In this document: positions 27,165 through 35,591 of the stretch, piece by piece
Layout: each line of letters begins with the position of its first letter
Position numbering within the stretch: the first letter of the stretch is position 1
Source of the DNA: an uncultured Dorea sp.
GTDB lineage: Bacteria; Bacillota; Clostridia; Lachnospirales; Lachnospiraceae
Assembly (NCBI GenBank): GCA_910585725.1
Contig: CAJUFA010000011.1
Location: 31,267 to 95,266 of the forward strand
Direction of reading: 5' to 3'
Length of the DNA stretch: 64,000 bases
Translations under genes and position numbers: made by a program
Notes under the pieces: model-generated
What the model was told of the DNA's origin: nothing
Database searches by the model: none
Seen by the model: only the letters and a program-made list of their open reading frames with translations

Positions 27165-28865
27165 TTGGTGGAAATATTCAAATATTTGACGGGTTTTTTA
27201 GAAGAAAAGGAAGAGAAAAACTGGAAAAGGTTCGCGGCTTTGGGAAGTATCCGGGCTGTGATAGATGTATTTGGATTTTATATGACTGTTTATTTTATCA
27301 ACAAGATTTCGGGAGATCCTGAGCTGGCAGGAGGGCTTCGCGCCGCTGTAATACTGTTAATGTTTTTTTCAGAGGTAGTCATTGAACTGTATCGGTGCAG
27401 GATATCCAATCATTTTTTATATCATGGCGCGCAGCAGTTATCCATGAAGGTTTTTGAATTATTTGCAAAAGAGGATCTGGAACAGCATAACCAGAAAAGC
27501 GTTATGCAGGCATTGGAAATCGTGCGCAATGATACAATGAAAAGCATGAGTATTATTCTGACTTTTGTAGGGTTGGGGGTTAATATTTTTACACTGGCTG
27601 GGTATGCGGCCATTCTGATATTTATTTCGAAATGGATCGGGATCGGGATAATTACCGGCGTGCTGTTTTTTATGCTTATAGTTGCGGTATGTTTCTTTTA
27701 TCGCACACAGATGAAGATATATGGAGAAAAATGCAGAAAATACGCGATCAAAACGAATGCGCAGATAACTCTTGAATACGGTATTTTTGAAGAGTTAAAG
27801 GTCAGCGGATATGCCAAGCCTGTCCTGGCAAAGTATTATGACGCAAGTATGGCTTACTCAAGGGAACAGAGCAGATATAGTTTGAAAAACGATATTATTG
27901 CGGTAGTTATGGGGCTTTGGGCGAAGGCGCTCATGTTGATTATTTTTGTATCTCTCTTTTTATGGGGAATCGAGTTGTCAACTTTTATACCGGTTACGGT
28001 ATATGTCTCGGCATTAAGCAGGATGACGACGTTGTCATACAATATCGTAGGCGGAATGAACAGCATAGAATTCTCCAAGAAGCCGTATGAAGAATTGAAA
28101 GACTGCCTGGATCGATATAAGGAACTAAAAAAAGAGGAAGAATCTCTTGCAAATATCCGGCAGAAGAAGGCGACATTAACAAAGGGCCTGTATGTACAAA
28201 ATATGACGTTTGGGTATGGAGGCCGGGACAAGATTTTTGAAAATGTATCGTTGGAACTTCCGGCGGGTTCTTCTATTGCGATTATTGGAACTTCCGGATC
28301 AGGGAAGACGACGTTTCTCGCCTTGATTCTGGGACTTTTAAAACCTCAGACAGGAAATATATTGTATGATGATTATGATATCGTTGCGCAGTCAGACGCC
28401 GAAGGAGCGTGCAGAGCTAATATTGGAGAAATTGTCAGTTATATTCCGCAGGTGGTATATATGAACGGGGAGACTGTCCGTAATAACGTGGCGCTTTTGA
28501 CAGAACAGGATAAGATTGATGACGAAAGGATTGTAGAATGCCTGAAATGCGCCCAGATATGGGAGGATGTCGTAAAGATGCCGGAAGGGATACATACTTT
28601 GATCGGTGAAAACGGGACGTCTGTTTCCGGAGGTCAACGTCAGAGGATTGCGCTGGCAAGAGCTTTATATAAGAAATTTGAACTGATGATCATGGATGAG
28701 GCAACCGCCGCCCTTGATATGGATACGGAGAAAGCAGTGATAGATTCCATCCGGCAAGTGAGAAAAGATAAGACGTTGCTGATTGTAACGCATCATAAGA
28801 GTCTTGCGGATGAATGTGATATAGTATATAAAATACAAGACCGAAATTTGGTTCGAGTAAGATAG
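27165..28865 (+). CDS. ABC exporter half-transporter (permease plus ATPase)
   Basis: A 566-residue fused ABC transporter. Six membrane helices fill residues about 20-300. The ATPase domain (about 345-565) has Walker A GTSGSGKTT, Q-loop YIPQVVY, signature SVSGGQRQRIALARAL, Walker B LMIMDEATAALD and switch THH. Such exporters work as homodimers or paired heterodimers; only one is encoded here. Substrates could be lipid-linked sugars or a small molecule. It starts at TTG 27165 or GTG 27168, both after GGAGAAGG. Its place in the locus implies export of a modified glycan or lipid, which is inference. Confidence 0.85.
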   Translation: MVEIFKYLTGFLEEKEEKNWKRFAALGSIRAVIDVFGFYMTVYFINKISGDPELAGGLRAAVILLMFFSEVVIELYRCRISNHFLYHGAQQLSMKVFELFAKEDLEQHNQKSVMQALEIVRNDTMKSMSIILTFVGLGVNIFTLAGYAAILIFISKWIGIGIITGVLFFMLIVAVCFFYRTQMKIYGEKCRKYAIKTNAQITLEYGIFEELKVSGYAKPVLAKYYDASMAYSREQSRYSLKNDIIAVVMGLWAKALMLIIFVSLFLWGIELSTFIPVTVYVSALSRMTTLSYNIVGGMNSIEFSKKPYEELKDCLDRYKELKKEEESLANIRQKKATLTKGLYVQNMTFGYGGRDKIFENVSLELPAGSSIAIIGTSGSGKTTFLALILGLLKPQTGNILYDDYDIVAQSDAEGACRANIGEIVSYIPQVVYMNGETVRNNVALLTEQDKIDDERIVECLKCAQIWEDVVKMPEGIHTLIGENGTSVSGGQRQRIALARALYKKFELMIMDEATAALDMDTEKAVIDSIRQVRKDKTLLIVTHHKSLADECDIVYKIQDRNLVRVR

Positions 28866-28930
28866 AAAGATTTTAGCGGGTTAATTATTTCTGTATGGTT
28901 TTCATACGGAATAGAGAGGTTTACGAATCT

Positions 28931-30088
28931 ATGATTGGAATGTTGACATTTCATTGGGCGGACGATTATGGCGCCATGCTGCAGGCATATGCGCTTAAGC
29001 GCTGTCTGGAGAGCTTTGACGCAGGGAAAGTAGAAGTTATCCCCTACGAGCCTGTTAAGCTGACAGGGCGGTATTGGTTATTGCCTGTCATAGGCGTTGA
29101 GACAAACAGAAAGATCAGATATTTTCCAGGATATTATGGATTCATAAGGAACGTAACTCATCTTGGTACGTTCTTAAGAAGAAGAAAGAATATGCGCTGT
29201 TTTCGACGTATGTATCTGACCCGGGAACCGGCGGTAAGAAGAGCCTGCAGACTTTCATTGAAGAAGTATGCCCATGTCTTTATAGGAAGCGACCAGGTAT
29301 GGAATCCGGAGATTACGGTTGGGCTGGATGATGCGTATATAGGAAATATCGGAGAGAAAGGCGATTGCAGATTGATCGCATACGGAGCCAGTTTTGGAAA
29401 GGATTTTCTGCCGGGTGAGTATCATGAGGATTTTGAAAATGCGGTTAATAGGAACTTTTCTGACATCTCTATGCGGGAGAAAAGCGCGGCGCCTTTTGTA
29501 AAGACTTTCTTTCACAGGCATATCACAGATGTTCTGGATCCTACATTTCTGCTTACGTCAAAAGAATGGAAGAGGATAGCAAGGCCGCCGAAACAAAAAG
29601 GGTATATTCTGTATATTTTTACGGAATACAATGCTCTGATGCATCAGTATTTACATGATTTGTCGGTGAAACTGGGAAAGAAAGTTATTCAGGTTACTAT
29701 GCCGTGGATAGGTCGGAGAGAGAATTGGATAAGACTTGAAGCAGAGAGCGGTCCTTCGGAATATATTGGCTTTTTTCAAAAGGCAGATTATGTAGTGACA
29801 AACTCTTTTCATGGCGCGGCTTTTTCTGTTTTAATGGAAAAGAAATTTTTAGTATTCAGCCACAGTAATAAAAACGCACGGATAGAAAATCTTCTGGAAA
29901 GATTTGATCTGGAGTCTCGGCTCGTAGAAAGAGGAAAAATACCTTCGGAAGAAATAATGCTGAGGGATATTGACTGGGAACATGTGGGAAGACTTATGGA
30001 AAAGGAGCGGGAATCGTCGGCTGAATTCATAAAAAAGGGCTTGTCTATTGCGAAAAATTCGGCAATGACGCGGCGAATCAGAAATTAA
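28931..30088 (+). CDS. Polysaccharide pyruvyl transferase
   Basis: A 385-residue enzyme of the WcaK/CsaB type that adds a pyruvate ketal to a sugar using phosphoenolpyruvate. MIGMLTFHWADDYGAMLQAY at the N-terminus, FIGSDQVWNPEI near 115 and the late VTNSFHGAAFSVLMEKKFLVF are typical family motifs. The start is the ATG at 28931 after GAGAGG; the longer frame from 28895 lacks support. Pyruvylation would make the polymer acidic. The gene joins the next one directly (TAA then ATG). Confidence 0.87.
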   Translation: MIGMLTFHWADDYGAMLQAYALKRCLESFDAGKVEVIPYEPVKLTGRYWLLPVIGVETNRKIRYFPGYYGFIRNVTHLGTFLRRRKNMRCFRRMYLTREPAVRRACRLSLKKYAHVFIGSDQVWNPEITVGLDDAYIGNIGEKGDCRLIAYGASFGKDFLPGEYHEDFENAVNRNFSDISMREKSAAPFVKTFFHRHITDVLDPTFLLTSKEWKRIARPPKQKGYILYIFTEYNALMHQYLHDLSVKLGKKVIQVTMPWIGRRENWIRLEAESGPSEYIGFFQKADYVVTNSFHGAAFSVLMEKKFLVFSHSNKNARIENLLERFDLESRLVERGKIPSEEIMLRDIDWEHVGRLMEKERESSAEFIKKGLSIAKNSAMTRRIRN

Positions 30089-30766
30089 ATGGGAATGCAG
30101 GATATGATTGGTAAAATCAGAAGGAGTGAATGGAACTCGGCAGACAGAATAAAGAATTACGAATGGATGTTATTTAAAAAGAAGAGAATTAAAAGGTTAG
30201 ATAACTCTGACTTTTCTATTATTGCTTCCAATTGTGTGGGTACAATTATGTATCATGATCTGGGAGTTCCATTTCTTTCTCCCACCATTAATTTGAGCAT
30301 AGGGATGGATGATTTTATTCGGTTTGCCAGGAATCCGAGGCCGTATCTGGAAGAAGAAATAGTAGAGATAAAGGATGGAAATGACTGTCCTGCAGGTATG
30401 GCGGGGGATATAAGGATTAATTTTGTACATTATGATACTTTTGAAGAGGGCGTCCGGAAATGGCAGGAAAGGAAAAAGCGAATTAACTGGGACAATCTGT
30501 TTGTGATTGGTATGGAACGGGATGGATGCACTTATGATACTATACAATGTTTTGATGAATTGCCGTATGAGAACAAAATAATATTGACGCATGTGAGATA
30601 TCAGGAATTCTCGTCGGCGTACTACATCGGGGGATTTGAAGAAAATGGAGAATTAGGTAATGTACTGGATTTTAAAAAACAGTTTTTGAGACGCAGATAT
30701 TTGGATGATCTTGATTATGTTACATTTTTAAACTCAGGGGTTAAGAAACCGGCAAAGAAGCCATAA
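30089..30766 (+). CDS. DUF1919-family exopolysaccharide-locus protein
   Basis: A 225-residue cytosolic protein. FSIIASNCVGTIMYHDLGVPFLSPTINL, the middle WDNLFVIGMERDGCTY and the later PYENKIILTHVRY match DUF1919 proteins, regularly encoded in capsule and exopolysaccharide loci and sometimes described as acetyltransferase- or glycosyltransferase-associated. The biochemical role is not known. The ATG follows the pyruvyl transferase stop without a gap, so the two are translationally coupled. Confidence 0.8.
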   Translation: MGMQDMIGKIRRSEWNSADRIKNYEWMLFKKKRIKRLDNSDFSIIASNCVGTIMYHDLGVPFLSPTINLSIGMDDFIRFARNPRPYLEEEIVEIKDGNDCPAGMAGDIRINFVHYDTFEEGVRKWQERKKRINWDNLFVIGMERDGCTYDTIQCFDELPYENKIILTHVRYQEFSSAYYIGGFEENGELGNVLDFKKQFLRRRYLDDLDYVTFLNSGVKKPAKKP

Positions 30767-30787
30767 GTATCGTATCCAAAGATTAAA

Positions 30788-31834
30788 ATGAATTCTCGGA
30801 ATAACTTTGCGCCTGTATTTGCAAGACTTCGGGGATATGTTAATAATGTAGGAGTGTGGGATGTGCTAAGAGAACAGGGATTCATAGAACAGGGATTCGT
30901 AGAAGGAAGGGTATCTCTGGTTACGCCAGTATTTAACGGAGAGTCTTATCTGCCCGGGATGTTGGAGTCTGTGCTGTGCCAGACCTATCCGCAGATGGAA
31001 GTGATTCTGGTGGACGACGGCTCGACAGACCAGACGATTCAGGTTGCAGAGAGGTACAGGGAACGCTTTGTTAAGAGAGGTTATGATTATCGTATTGTTC
31101 ATTCCGGTCATAAGAACGCGTCTGCGGCGATCAATCAGGGACTGTCGTATGTGACAGGGGAATATCTGATCTGGCCGGACAGTGATGATGTGTTAGAATC
31201 GGAATCCGTAGAAAAAAGGGTAGAATTTCTTAAGAGGCATCCGCAGTACCAGTGCGTCAGGTCCTTATCATATTATTTTGATCCGATAACCGGGGAATCA
31301 AGAAAGGCGGAGGAACAGACGGGTAATTTATCCAATGAGTATCTGTTTTGGGATATCTTAGAGTCGAAAACATTTGTCTGCTGCGGATGTTATATGATCA
31401 AATCAGAGCGCTTTTTCGCAATATTTCCGAAGCGTCATATACCGGAATATCCGGTAGGGCAGAATTTCCAGATGCTGCTTCCATATATGTTCCGGTATCG
31501 GTGTCCGACGATACGCGAACCATTATACGGGGTCTGCGTCAGGGAAGACAGCCATTCCAGAAGAGCATTGACACAGGCAGAGGAAGAGGAGAAATACCGG
31601 GACTATGAAAAACTGGTGGATGAGATCTCAGAGATCTGCGGTATCCATGACACAGAATCACGGAGGCGGATAGTATGCTGGAAAGCAAGGCGGCGGTATA
31701 TAATTTCAATGAAATACGGCCGTATCAATCAGGCTGCGCGCGCTTTATACTTGTTATGTAAGAATCGGGGATTAACAAAAGAACAGTTGGCGGAAACTTT
31801 TTGGGGAATATGGAATAAAGTTTTTCATTCATGA
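30788..31834 (+). CDS. GT2-family glycosyltransferase C
   Basis: A 348-residue GT-A enzyme with an N-terminal extension of about 35 residues ahead of the catalytic start VSLVTPVFNGESYLPGML. VILVDDGSTDQT and LIWPDSDDVLES provide the donor pocket and DxD motif. The extension contains a small direct repeat (EQGFIEQGFVEG). The later part is helical. It stands between the DUF1919 gene and the FrhB-like gene, all in one direction with short gaps. The sugar specificity cannot be inferred. Confidence 0.87.
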   Translation: MNSRNNFAPVFARLRGYVNNVGVWDVLREQGFIEQGFVEGRVSLVTPVFNGESYLPGMLESVLCQTYPQMEVILVDDGSTDQTIQVAERYRERFVKRGYDYRIVHSGHKNASAAINQGLSYVTGEYLIWPDSDDVLESESVEKRVEFLKRHPQYQCVRSLSYYFDPITGESRKAEEQTGNLSNEYLFWDILESKTFVCCGCYMIKSERFFAIFPKRHIPEYPVGQNFQMLLPYMFRYRCPTIREPLYGVCVREDSHSRRALTQAEEEEKYRDYEKLVDEISEICGIHDTESRRRIVCWKARRRYIISMKYGRINQAARALYLLCKNRGLTKEQLAETFWGIWNKVFHS

Positions 31835-31874
31835 AATAAGGCTTATGAAAAGGCGGAGATTGAGAGGAACCGGG

Positions 31875-32954
31875 ATGGAATTGTATGCAAAGAGGGAGGA
31901 GTGCTGCGGGTGCGGAGCCTGTCTGAACGTTTGTCAGGCGCGTGCGATTCGGATGGTCAGGGATAAAGAGGGGTTTGATTATCCTCACATTGACAGTTCC
32001 GTATGCGTCCGCTGCGGCAGATGTAAAAAGGTATGTCCGATAGAAAATTATACTTCTGAAAAGAATTGTAATCAATATCTGGGCGCCCGGGCGAAGGATG
32101 AGAAGATCAGATATTCTGGTTCTTCCGGGGGTGTATTTCCCATCCTAGCAGGATATGTGCTGGAACGAAAAGGCGTAGTCTTTGGCGCGGGTTATAATGA
32201 TCATATGGAAGTGATACACAGGGAAGCAGATGATCTAAGTCAGCTTAAACAGATCAAGAGGACCAAGTATGTCCAGAGTAATATGCAGAAGATATTTCTT
32301 GATGTCAGACGGCGGCTGGAGGAAGAACGCTGGGTGTTATTCTGCGGCACGCCTTGTCAGGTCCATGGGCTTCGACTGTTCCTGGATCGGGAGTATGACA
32401 GGCTGATCGTTGTTGATCTGGTATGTTACGGCGTCCCGTCGCCGGGGATCTGGAAAGACTATGTAGCGTATCTGGAGAAAAAACATCACGGGAAGATGAC
32501 GGATTTCTCTTTCCGGGATAAAAGAAACAGGGATCATGGCCATTCACGTTCCTTTGTGATCAATGATAAGGAATATACAGAATCAATTTACGGTGATCCG
32601 TACTGCATGTTGTATTTCCGCAATTATACTCTGCGTCCATCGTGCTATCAATGTAGATTTTGTACTGTGGAAAGAAGCAGTGATCTTACGATCGGTGATT
32701 TCTGGGGGATTGAAAAATGCAGGCCGGATATGGACGACGGTATGGGAATATCAATGGTAATTCTTCACACGGATAAAGCAAAGAAGATATGGGAGCAGGT
32801 TCAGAGGGATATGGACTGGTTCGAATGCAAGAAGGAAGATCTGCTTCAGCCGCGTCTGATCATGCCCGTCGGAACAGCAAAAAGGAGAAGGCTGTGTATG
32901 ACGCTGTATGGTAAACTGCCGTTTTCTTTATTTATCAGGCTGATGAGGTTTTAG
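31875..32954 (+). CDS. FrhB-like iron-sulfur flavoprotein of polysaccharide loci
   Basis: A 359-residue protein. Two N-terminal ferredoxin motifs (CCGCGACLNVCQ and CVRCGRCKKVCP) bind two 4Fe-4S clusters. The rest resembles the coenzyme F420 hydrogenase/dehydrogenase beta subunit: GSSGGVFPILAGYVLE, VLFCGTPCQVHGL, and CRFCTVERSSDLTIGDFWG with extra Cys. Such proteins occur in many exopolysaccharide loci next to pyruvyl transferases; F420 is not expected in Clostridia, and the redox substrate is unknown. The start at 31875 has GAGAGG upstream. It is the last gene of the locus; no terminator hairpin is visible before the next promoter at 32990. Confidence 0.82.
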   Translation: MELYAKREECCGCGACLNVCQARAIRMVRDKEGFDYPHIDSSVCVRCGRCKKVCPIENYTSEKNCNQYLGARAKDEKIRYSGSSGGVFPILAGYVLERKGVVFGAGYNDHMEVIHREADDLSQLKQIKRTKYVQSNMQKIFLDVRRRLEEERWVLFCGTPCQVHGLRLFLDREYDRLIVVDLVCYGVPSPGIWKDYVAYLEKKHHGKMTDFSFRDKRNRDHGHSRSFVINDKEYTESIYGDPYCMLYFRNYTLRPSCYQCRFCTVERSSDLTIGDFWGIEKCRPDMDDGMGISMVILHTDKAKKIWEQVQRDMDWFECKKEDLLQPRLIMPVGTAKRRRLCMTLYGKLPFSLFIRLMRF

Positions 32955-32989
32955 AGGCTAATCCACTGATGATTACCCTAAGAATCCGA

Positions 32990-33018
32990 TTGACAAATCG
33001 AAGATTTTCGCATATGAT
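32990..33018 (+). promoter_or_regulatory. Promoter of the cysE-cysS leader
   Basis: TTGACA (32990-32995), 17 bases, TATGAT (33013-33018): a near-consensus vegetative promoter. Transcription would start near 33025 and enter the T-box leader. Confidence 0.85.
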
Positions 33019-33024
33019 ATAACG

Positions 33025-33300
33025 TACATGGCAAAGACATAGAACGGAAAGAGTAGCAGAGCCTGAAACCAACAGAGAGAAGCTGTCGCCGGCTGAAAGC
33101 AGCTTCGGGATACGGTCTGTGAAGTGCGTCCGGGAGTCGATCCGGTGAAGAGCAGAAGCAGCCGTAGCCGGATACGGGTTTACACACGTTACGTGTATTG
33201 GAGTGGAGGACGTCATGGCGATCGCTGAAGTTCTCTATGAGAGTGGAACCGCGGAGTATACTTCGTCTCTTGATGTCAATTGAGAGGCGAAGTTTTTTTA
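33025..33300 (+). ncRNA. Cysteine-type T-box leader with terminator
   Basis: All T-box landmarks are visible: a stem I with AGAGAGAAGC and GGCTGAAAG, a specifier region containing TGC (33125-33127, Cys), the T-box GAGTGGAACCGCGG (33241-33254), and a terminator hairpin (33261-33292) followed by seven T. TGGA (33244-33247) would pair with UCCA, the 3' end of a tRNA with U73, as in tRNA-Cys. Uncharged tRNA-Cys would favour the antiterminator and switch on cysE-cysS. This fits the downstream genes exactly. Confidence 0.92.
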
Positions 33301-33348
33301 TGATATTTATGATCTGGGAAATTTTGTTCCCTGGATTATAAATATCAT
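33301..33348. repeat. Long inverted repeat between T-box terminator and cysE
   Basis: An arm of about 20 bases (33301-33320) pairs almost fully with 33327-33348 around the six-base loop ATTTTG. It has no T-run on the plus strand. It would form a stable stem in the 5' untranslated part of the read-through transcript and may protect or process it. Confidence 0.7.
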
Positions 33349-33409
33349 GAAAACCTCCGGGAAGATGGGATAGATTAATTATATTTGGGGAAGGAGTAGG
33401 TAGGTCTAT

Positions 33410-34120
33410 ATGGGGATACTATCATATATAAGGCAGGAGATCCAGGTTGTTCGGGAGCGGGATCCGGCGATCAAATCCAATCTGGAAGTTTTCTTATATC
33501 CGAGCTTCAAGGCGATCCTGCATTATCGGGTGGCACATAAGCTGTATCTGAAGAAGCATTATTTTCTTGCGCGCTGGATATCTCAGCGGACAGTCAGGAA
33601 GACCGGAATTGAGATCCATCCCGGCGCCACCATCGGGAAGGGACTTTTTATCGATCACGGAAGCGGCGTGATCATCGGGGAGACGGCGGAGCTTGGAGAT
33701 AACGTTACCTTGTATCAGGGCGTGACCCTTGGGGGGACGGGAAAAGAGAAGGGCAAACGGCATCCTACTCTCGGCGACAACGTTATGGTGAGTGCCGGGG
33801 CGAAGGTTCTGGGATCATTTAAGATAGGGGAGAATTCTAAAATCGGCGCCGGAAGCGTGGTGTTAAAGGAGGTGCCCCCCAACTGTACGGTAGTCGGCGT
33901 GCCGGGACGTATCGTGAAGATGGGGGATCAGAAAATTCCCCGTATGGATCTGGATCAGGTGCATCTTCCGGACCCGATCAGCAACGATATCCGGGAACTG
34001 CAGACCGACAATATACGGATGCATAAGCAGATCATGCAGATGGAGAAACGCATGAGATGTATGCGGACCAAGGAGATCGACGTACTGGACGAGGATGCCG
34101 ATAAGGATATGCCGGTATAG
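33410..34120 (+). CDS. cysE: Serine O-acetyltransferase
   Basis: CysE makes O-acetylserine from serine and acetyl-CoA, the first step of cysteine synthesis. Its left-handed beta-helix of hexapeptide repeats runs through GIEIHPGATIGKGLFIDHGSGVIIGE, then LYQGVTLGGTGK with the active His in DHGSG, and ends PPNCTVVGVPGRIVK. The 236-residue length includes a C-terminal helical extension of about 40 residues. AAGGAG lies upstream. Expression is controlled by the Cys T-box, and cysS follows in the same transcript. Confidence 0.95.
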   Translation: MGILSYIRQEIQVVRERDPAIKSNLEVFLYPSFKAILHYRVAHKLYLKKHYFLARWISQRTVRKTGIEIHPGATIGKGLFIDHGSGVIIGETAELGDNVTLYQGVTLGGTGKEKGKRHPTLGDNVMVSAGAKVLGSFKIGENSKIGAGSVVLKEVPPNCTVVGVPGRIVKMGDQKIPRMDLDQVHLPDPISNDIRELQTDNIRMHKQIMQMEKRMRCMRTKEIDVLDEDADKDMPV

Positions 34121-34184
34121 AAAGTCAGTTAAAGAGTAAAAAATAAATATATAAAGGCAAGAAGAAAAGGAGAAAGTGCAGATC

Positions 34185-35591
34185 ATGAAACTGTATAACA
34201 CATTGACTAAGAGAAAAGAAGATTTTGTTCCAGTGGAGGAAGGAAAGGTCAGGATGTACGTCTGCGGGCCTACCGTTTATAACTTCATTCATATCGGAAA
34301 CGCAAGACCGATGATCGTATTCGACACGGTGAGAAGGTATTTTGAATATAAGGGATTCGATGTGAACTATGTGTCGAATTTCACGGATGTGGACGACAAG
34401 ATCATCAAGAAAGCGAACGAAGAGGGAGTATCGTCGGATGAGATCTCCAAACGGTACATTGCGGAATGTAAGAAGGATATGGAAGGTATGAACGTGAAGC
34501 CGGCGACGACTCATCCTCTGGCTACGGAGGAGATCGGCGGGATGATAGAGATGATCCGTGTGTTGGTCGAGAAGGGGTATGCCTATGAGAAAAACGGCAC
34601 GGTGTATTTCCGCACCCGAAGATTTCAGGATTATGGGAAATTATCCCACAAGAATCTGGACGACCTTCGTTCCGGCGAACGTTCTCTGCTGGTGACGGGA
34701 GAGGATGAGAAGGAAGATCCGTTGGATTTTGTTCTCTGGAAACCGAAGAAGGAGGGAGAACCATCCTGGGAGTCTCCATGGAGCGACGGACGTCCGGGAT
34801 GGCATATTGAGTGTTCCGAGATGTCGAAGAAGTATCTGGGGGAGCAGATTGATATTCATGCCGGCGGTGAAGATCTGGTATTCCCGCACCATGAGAATGA
34901 AATTGCCCAGAGTGAGGCTGCGAACGGCAAGGAGTTCGCGAAGTACTGGATGCACAATGCATTCCTGAATATAGACAATCGTAAGATGAGCAAGTCTCTG
35001 GGAAATTTCCGGACGGTGCGGGAGATCAGCGAACAGTATGATCTTCAGATACTTCGCTTCTTCATGCTGAGCGCCCACTACAGAAGTCCGCTGAATTTCA
35101 GCGCAGACTTAATGGAATCGTCTAAGCACGGGCTGGAGCGTATCGTCAATGCGGCGGACAGTCTGAAGTTCCTGATGGGAAATGCGAAGACAGAAGGAAT
35201 GACGGAAGAAGAGAAGACGGCTTACGCGAAGACGGAAGAGTATGTGAAAGCTTTTGAGGACGCCATGGAGGATGATTTTAATACGGCGGATGCCGTTGCG
35301 GCTGTATTCGATTTGGTAAAATACAGCAATACGACGGCGAATGAAGAAAGTTCAAAGGAATTCCTGCAGAAGCTACTTGAACGTTTGATCACGCTGATGG
35401 ACGTGTTGGGACTGACCGTAGACCGTAAGGAAGAGATGCTGGATGAGGAGATCGAGAAGTTGATCGAAGAACGTCAGGCGGCGCGTAAGGCGAAGGATTT
35501 TGCGAGGGCGGACGCGATTCGCGGCGAACTGCTGGACAAGGGAATAATACTCAAGGATACAAGAGAGGGGGTACAATGGAAACGGGCGTAG
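34185..35591 (+). CDS. cysS: Cysteinyl-tRNA synthetase
   Basis: A class I synthetase of 468 residues charging tRNA-Cys. The HIGH motif is HIGN in YNFIHIGNARP, the KMSKS motif is in RKMSKSLGN, and the zinc ligands include Cys in YVCGPTVYN and the CSEMS / H-HEN region. The start is the ATG at 34185 (MKLYNTLTKRKE), with AAAGGAG at 34166-34172; a GTG at 34176 is too close to that site. The last bases overlap mrnC by 16, showing coupling. T-box control from upstream fits its role. Confidence 0.96.
   Translation: MKLYNTLTKRKEDFVPVEEGKVRMYVCGPTVYNFIHIGNARPMIVFDTVRRYFEYKGFDVNYVSNFTDVDDKIIKKANEEGVSSDEISKRYIAECKKDMEGMNVKPATTHPLATEEIGGMIEMIRVLVEKGYAYEKNGTVYFRTRRFQDYGKLSHKNLDDLRSGERSLLVTGEDEKEDPLDFVLWKPKKEGEPSWESPWSDGRPGWHIECSEMSKKYLGEQIDIHAGGEDLVFPHHENEIAQSEAANGKEFAKYWMHNAFLNIDNRKMSKSLGNFRTVREISEQYDLQILRFFMLSAHYRSPLNFSADLMESSKHGLERIVNAADSLKFLMGNAKTEGMTEEEKTAYAKTEEYVKAFEDAMEDDFNTADAVAAVFDLVKYSNTTANEESSKEFLQKLLERLITLMDVLGLTVDRKEEMLDEEIEKLIEERQAARKAKDFARADAIRGELLDKGIILKDTREGVQWKRA

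Noticed and set aside
34176..34184. GTG start for cysS at 34176
   Set aside because: Only three bases separate it from the AAAGGAG site; the ATG at 34185 gives the conserved N-terminus.
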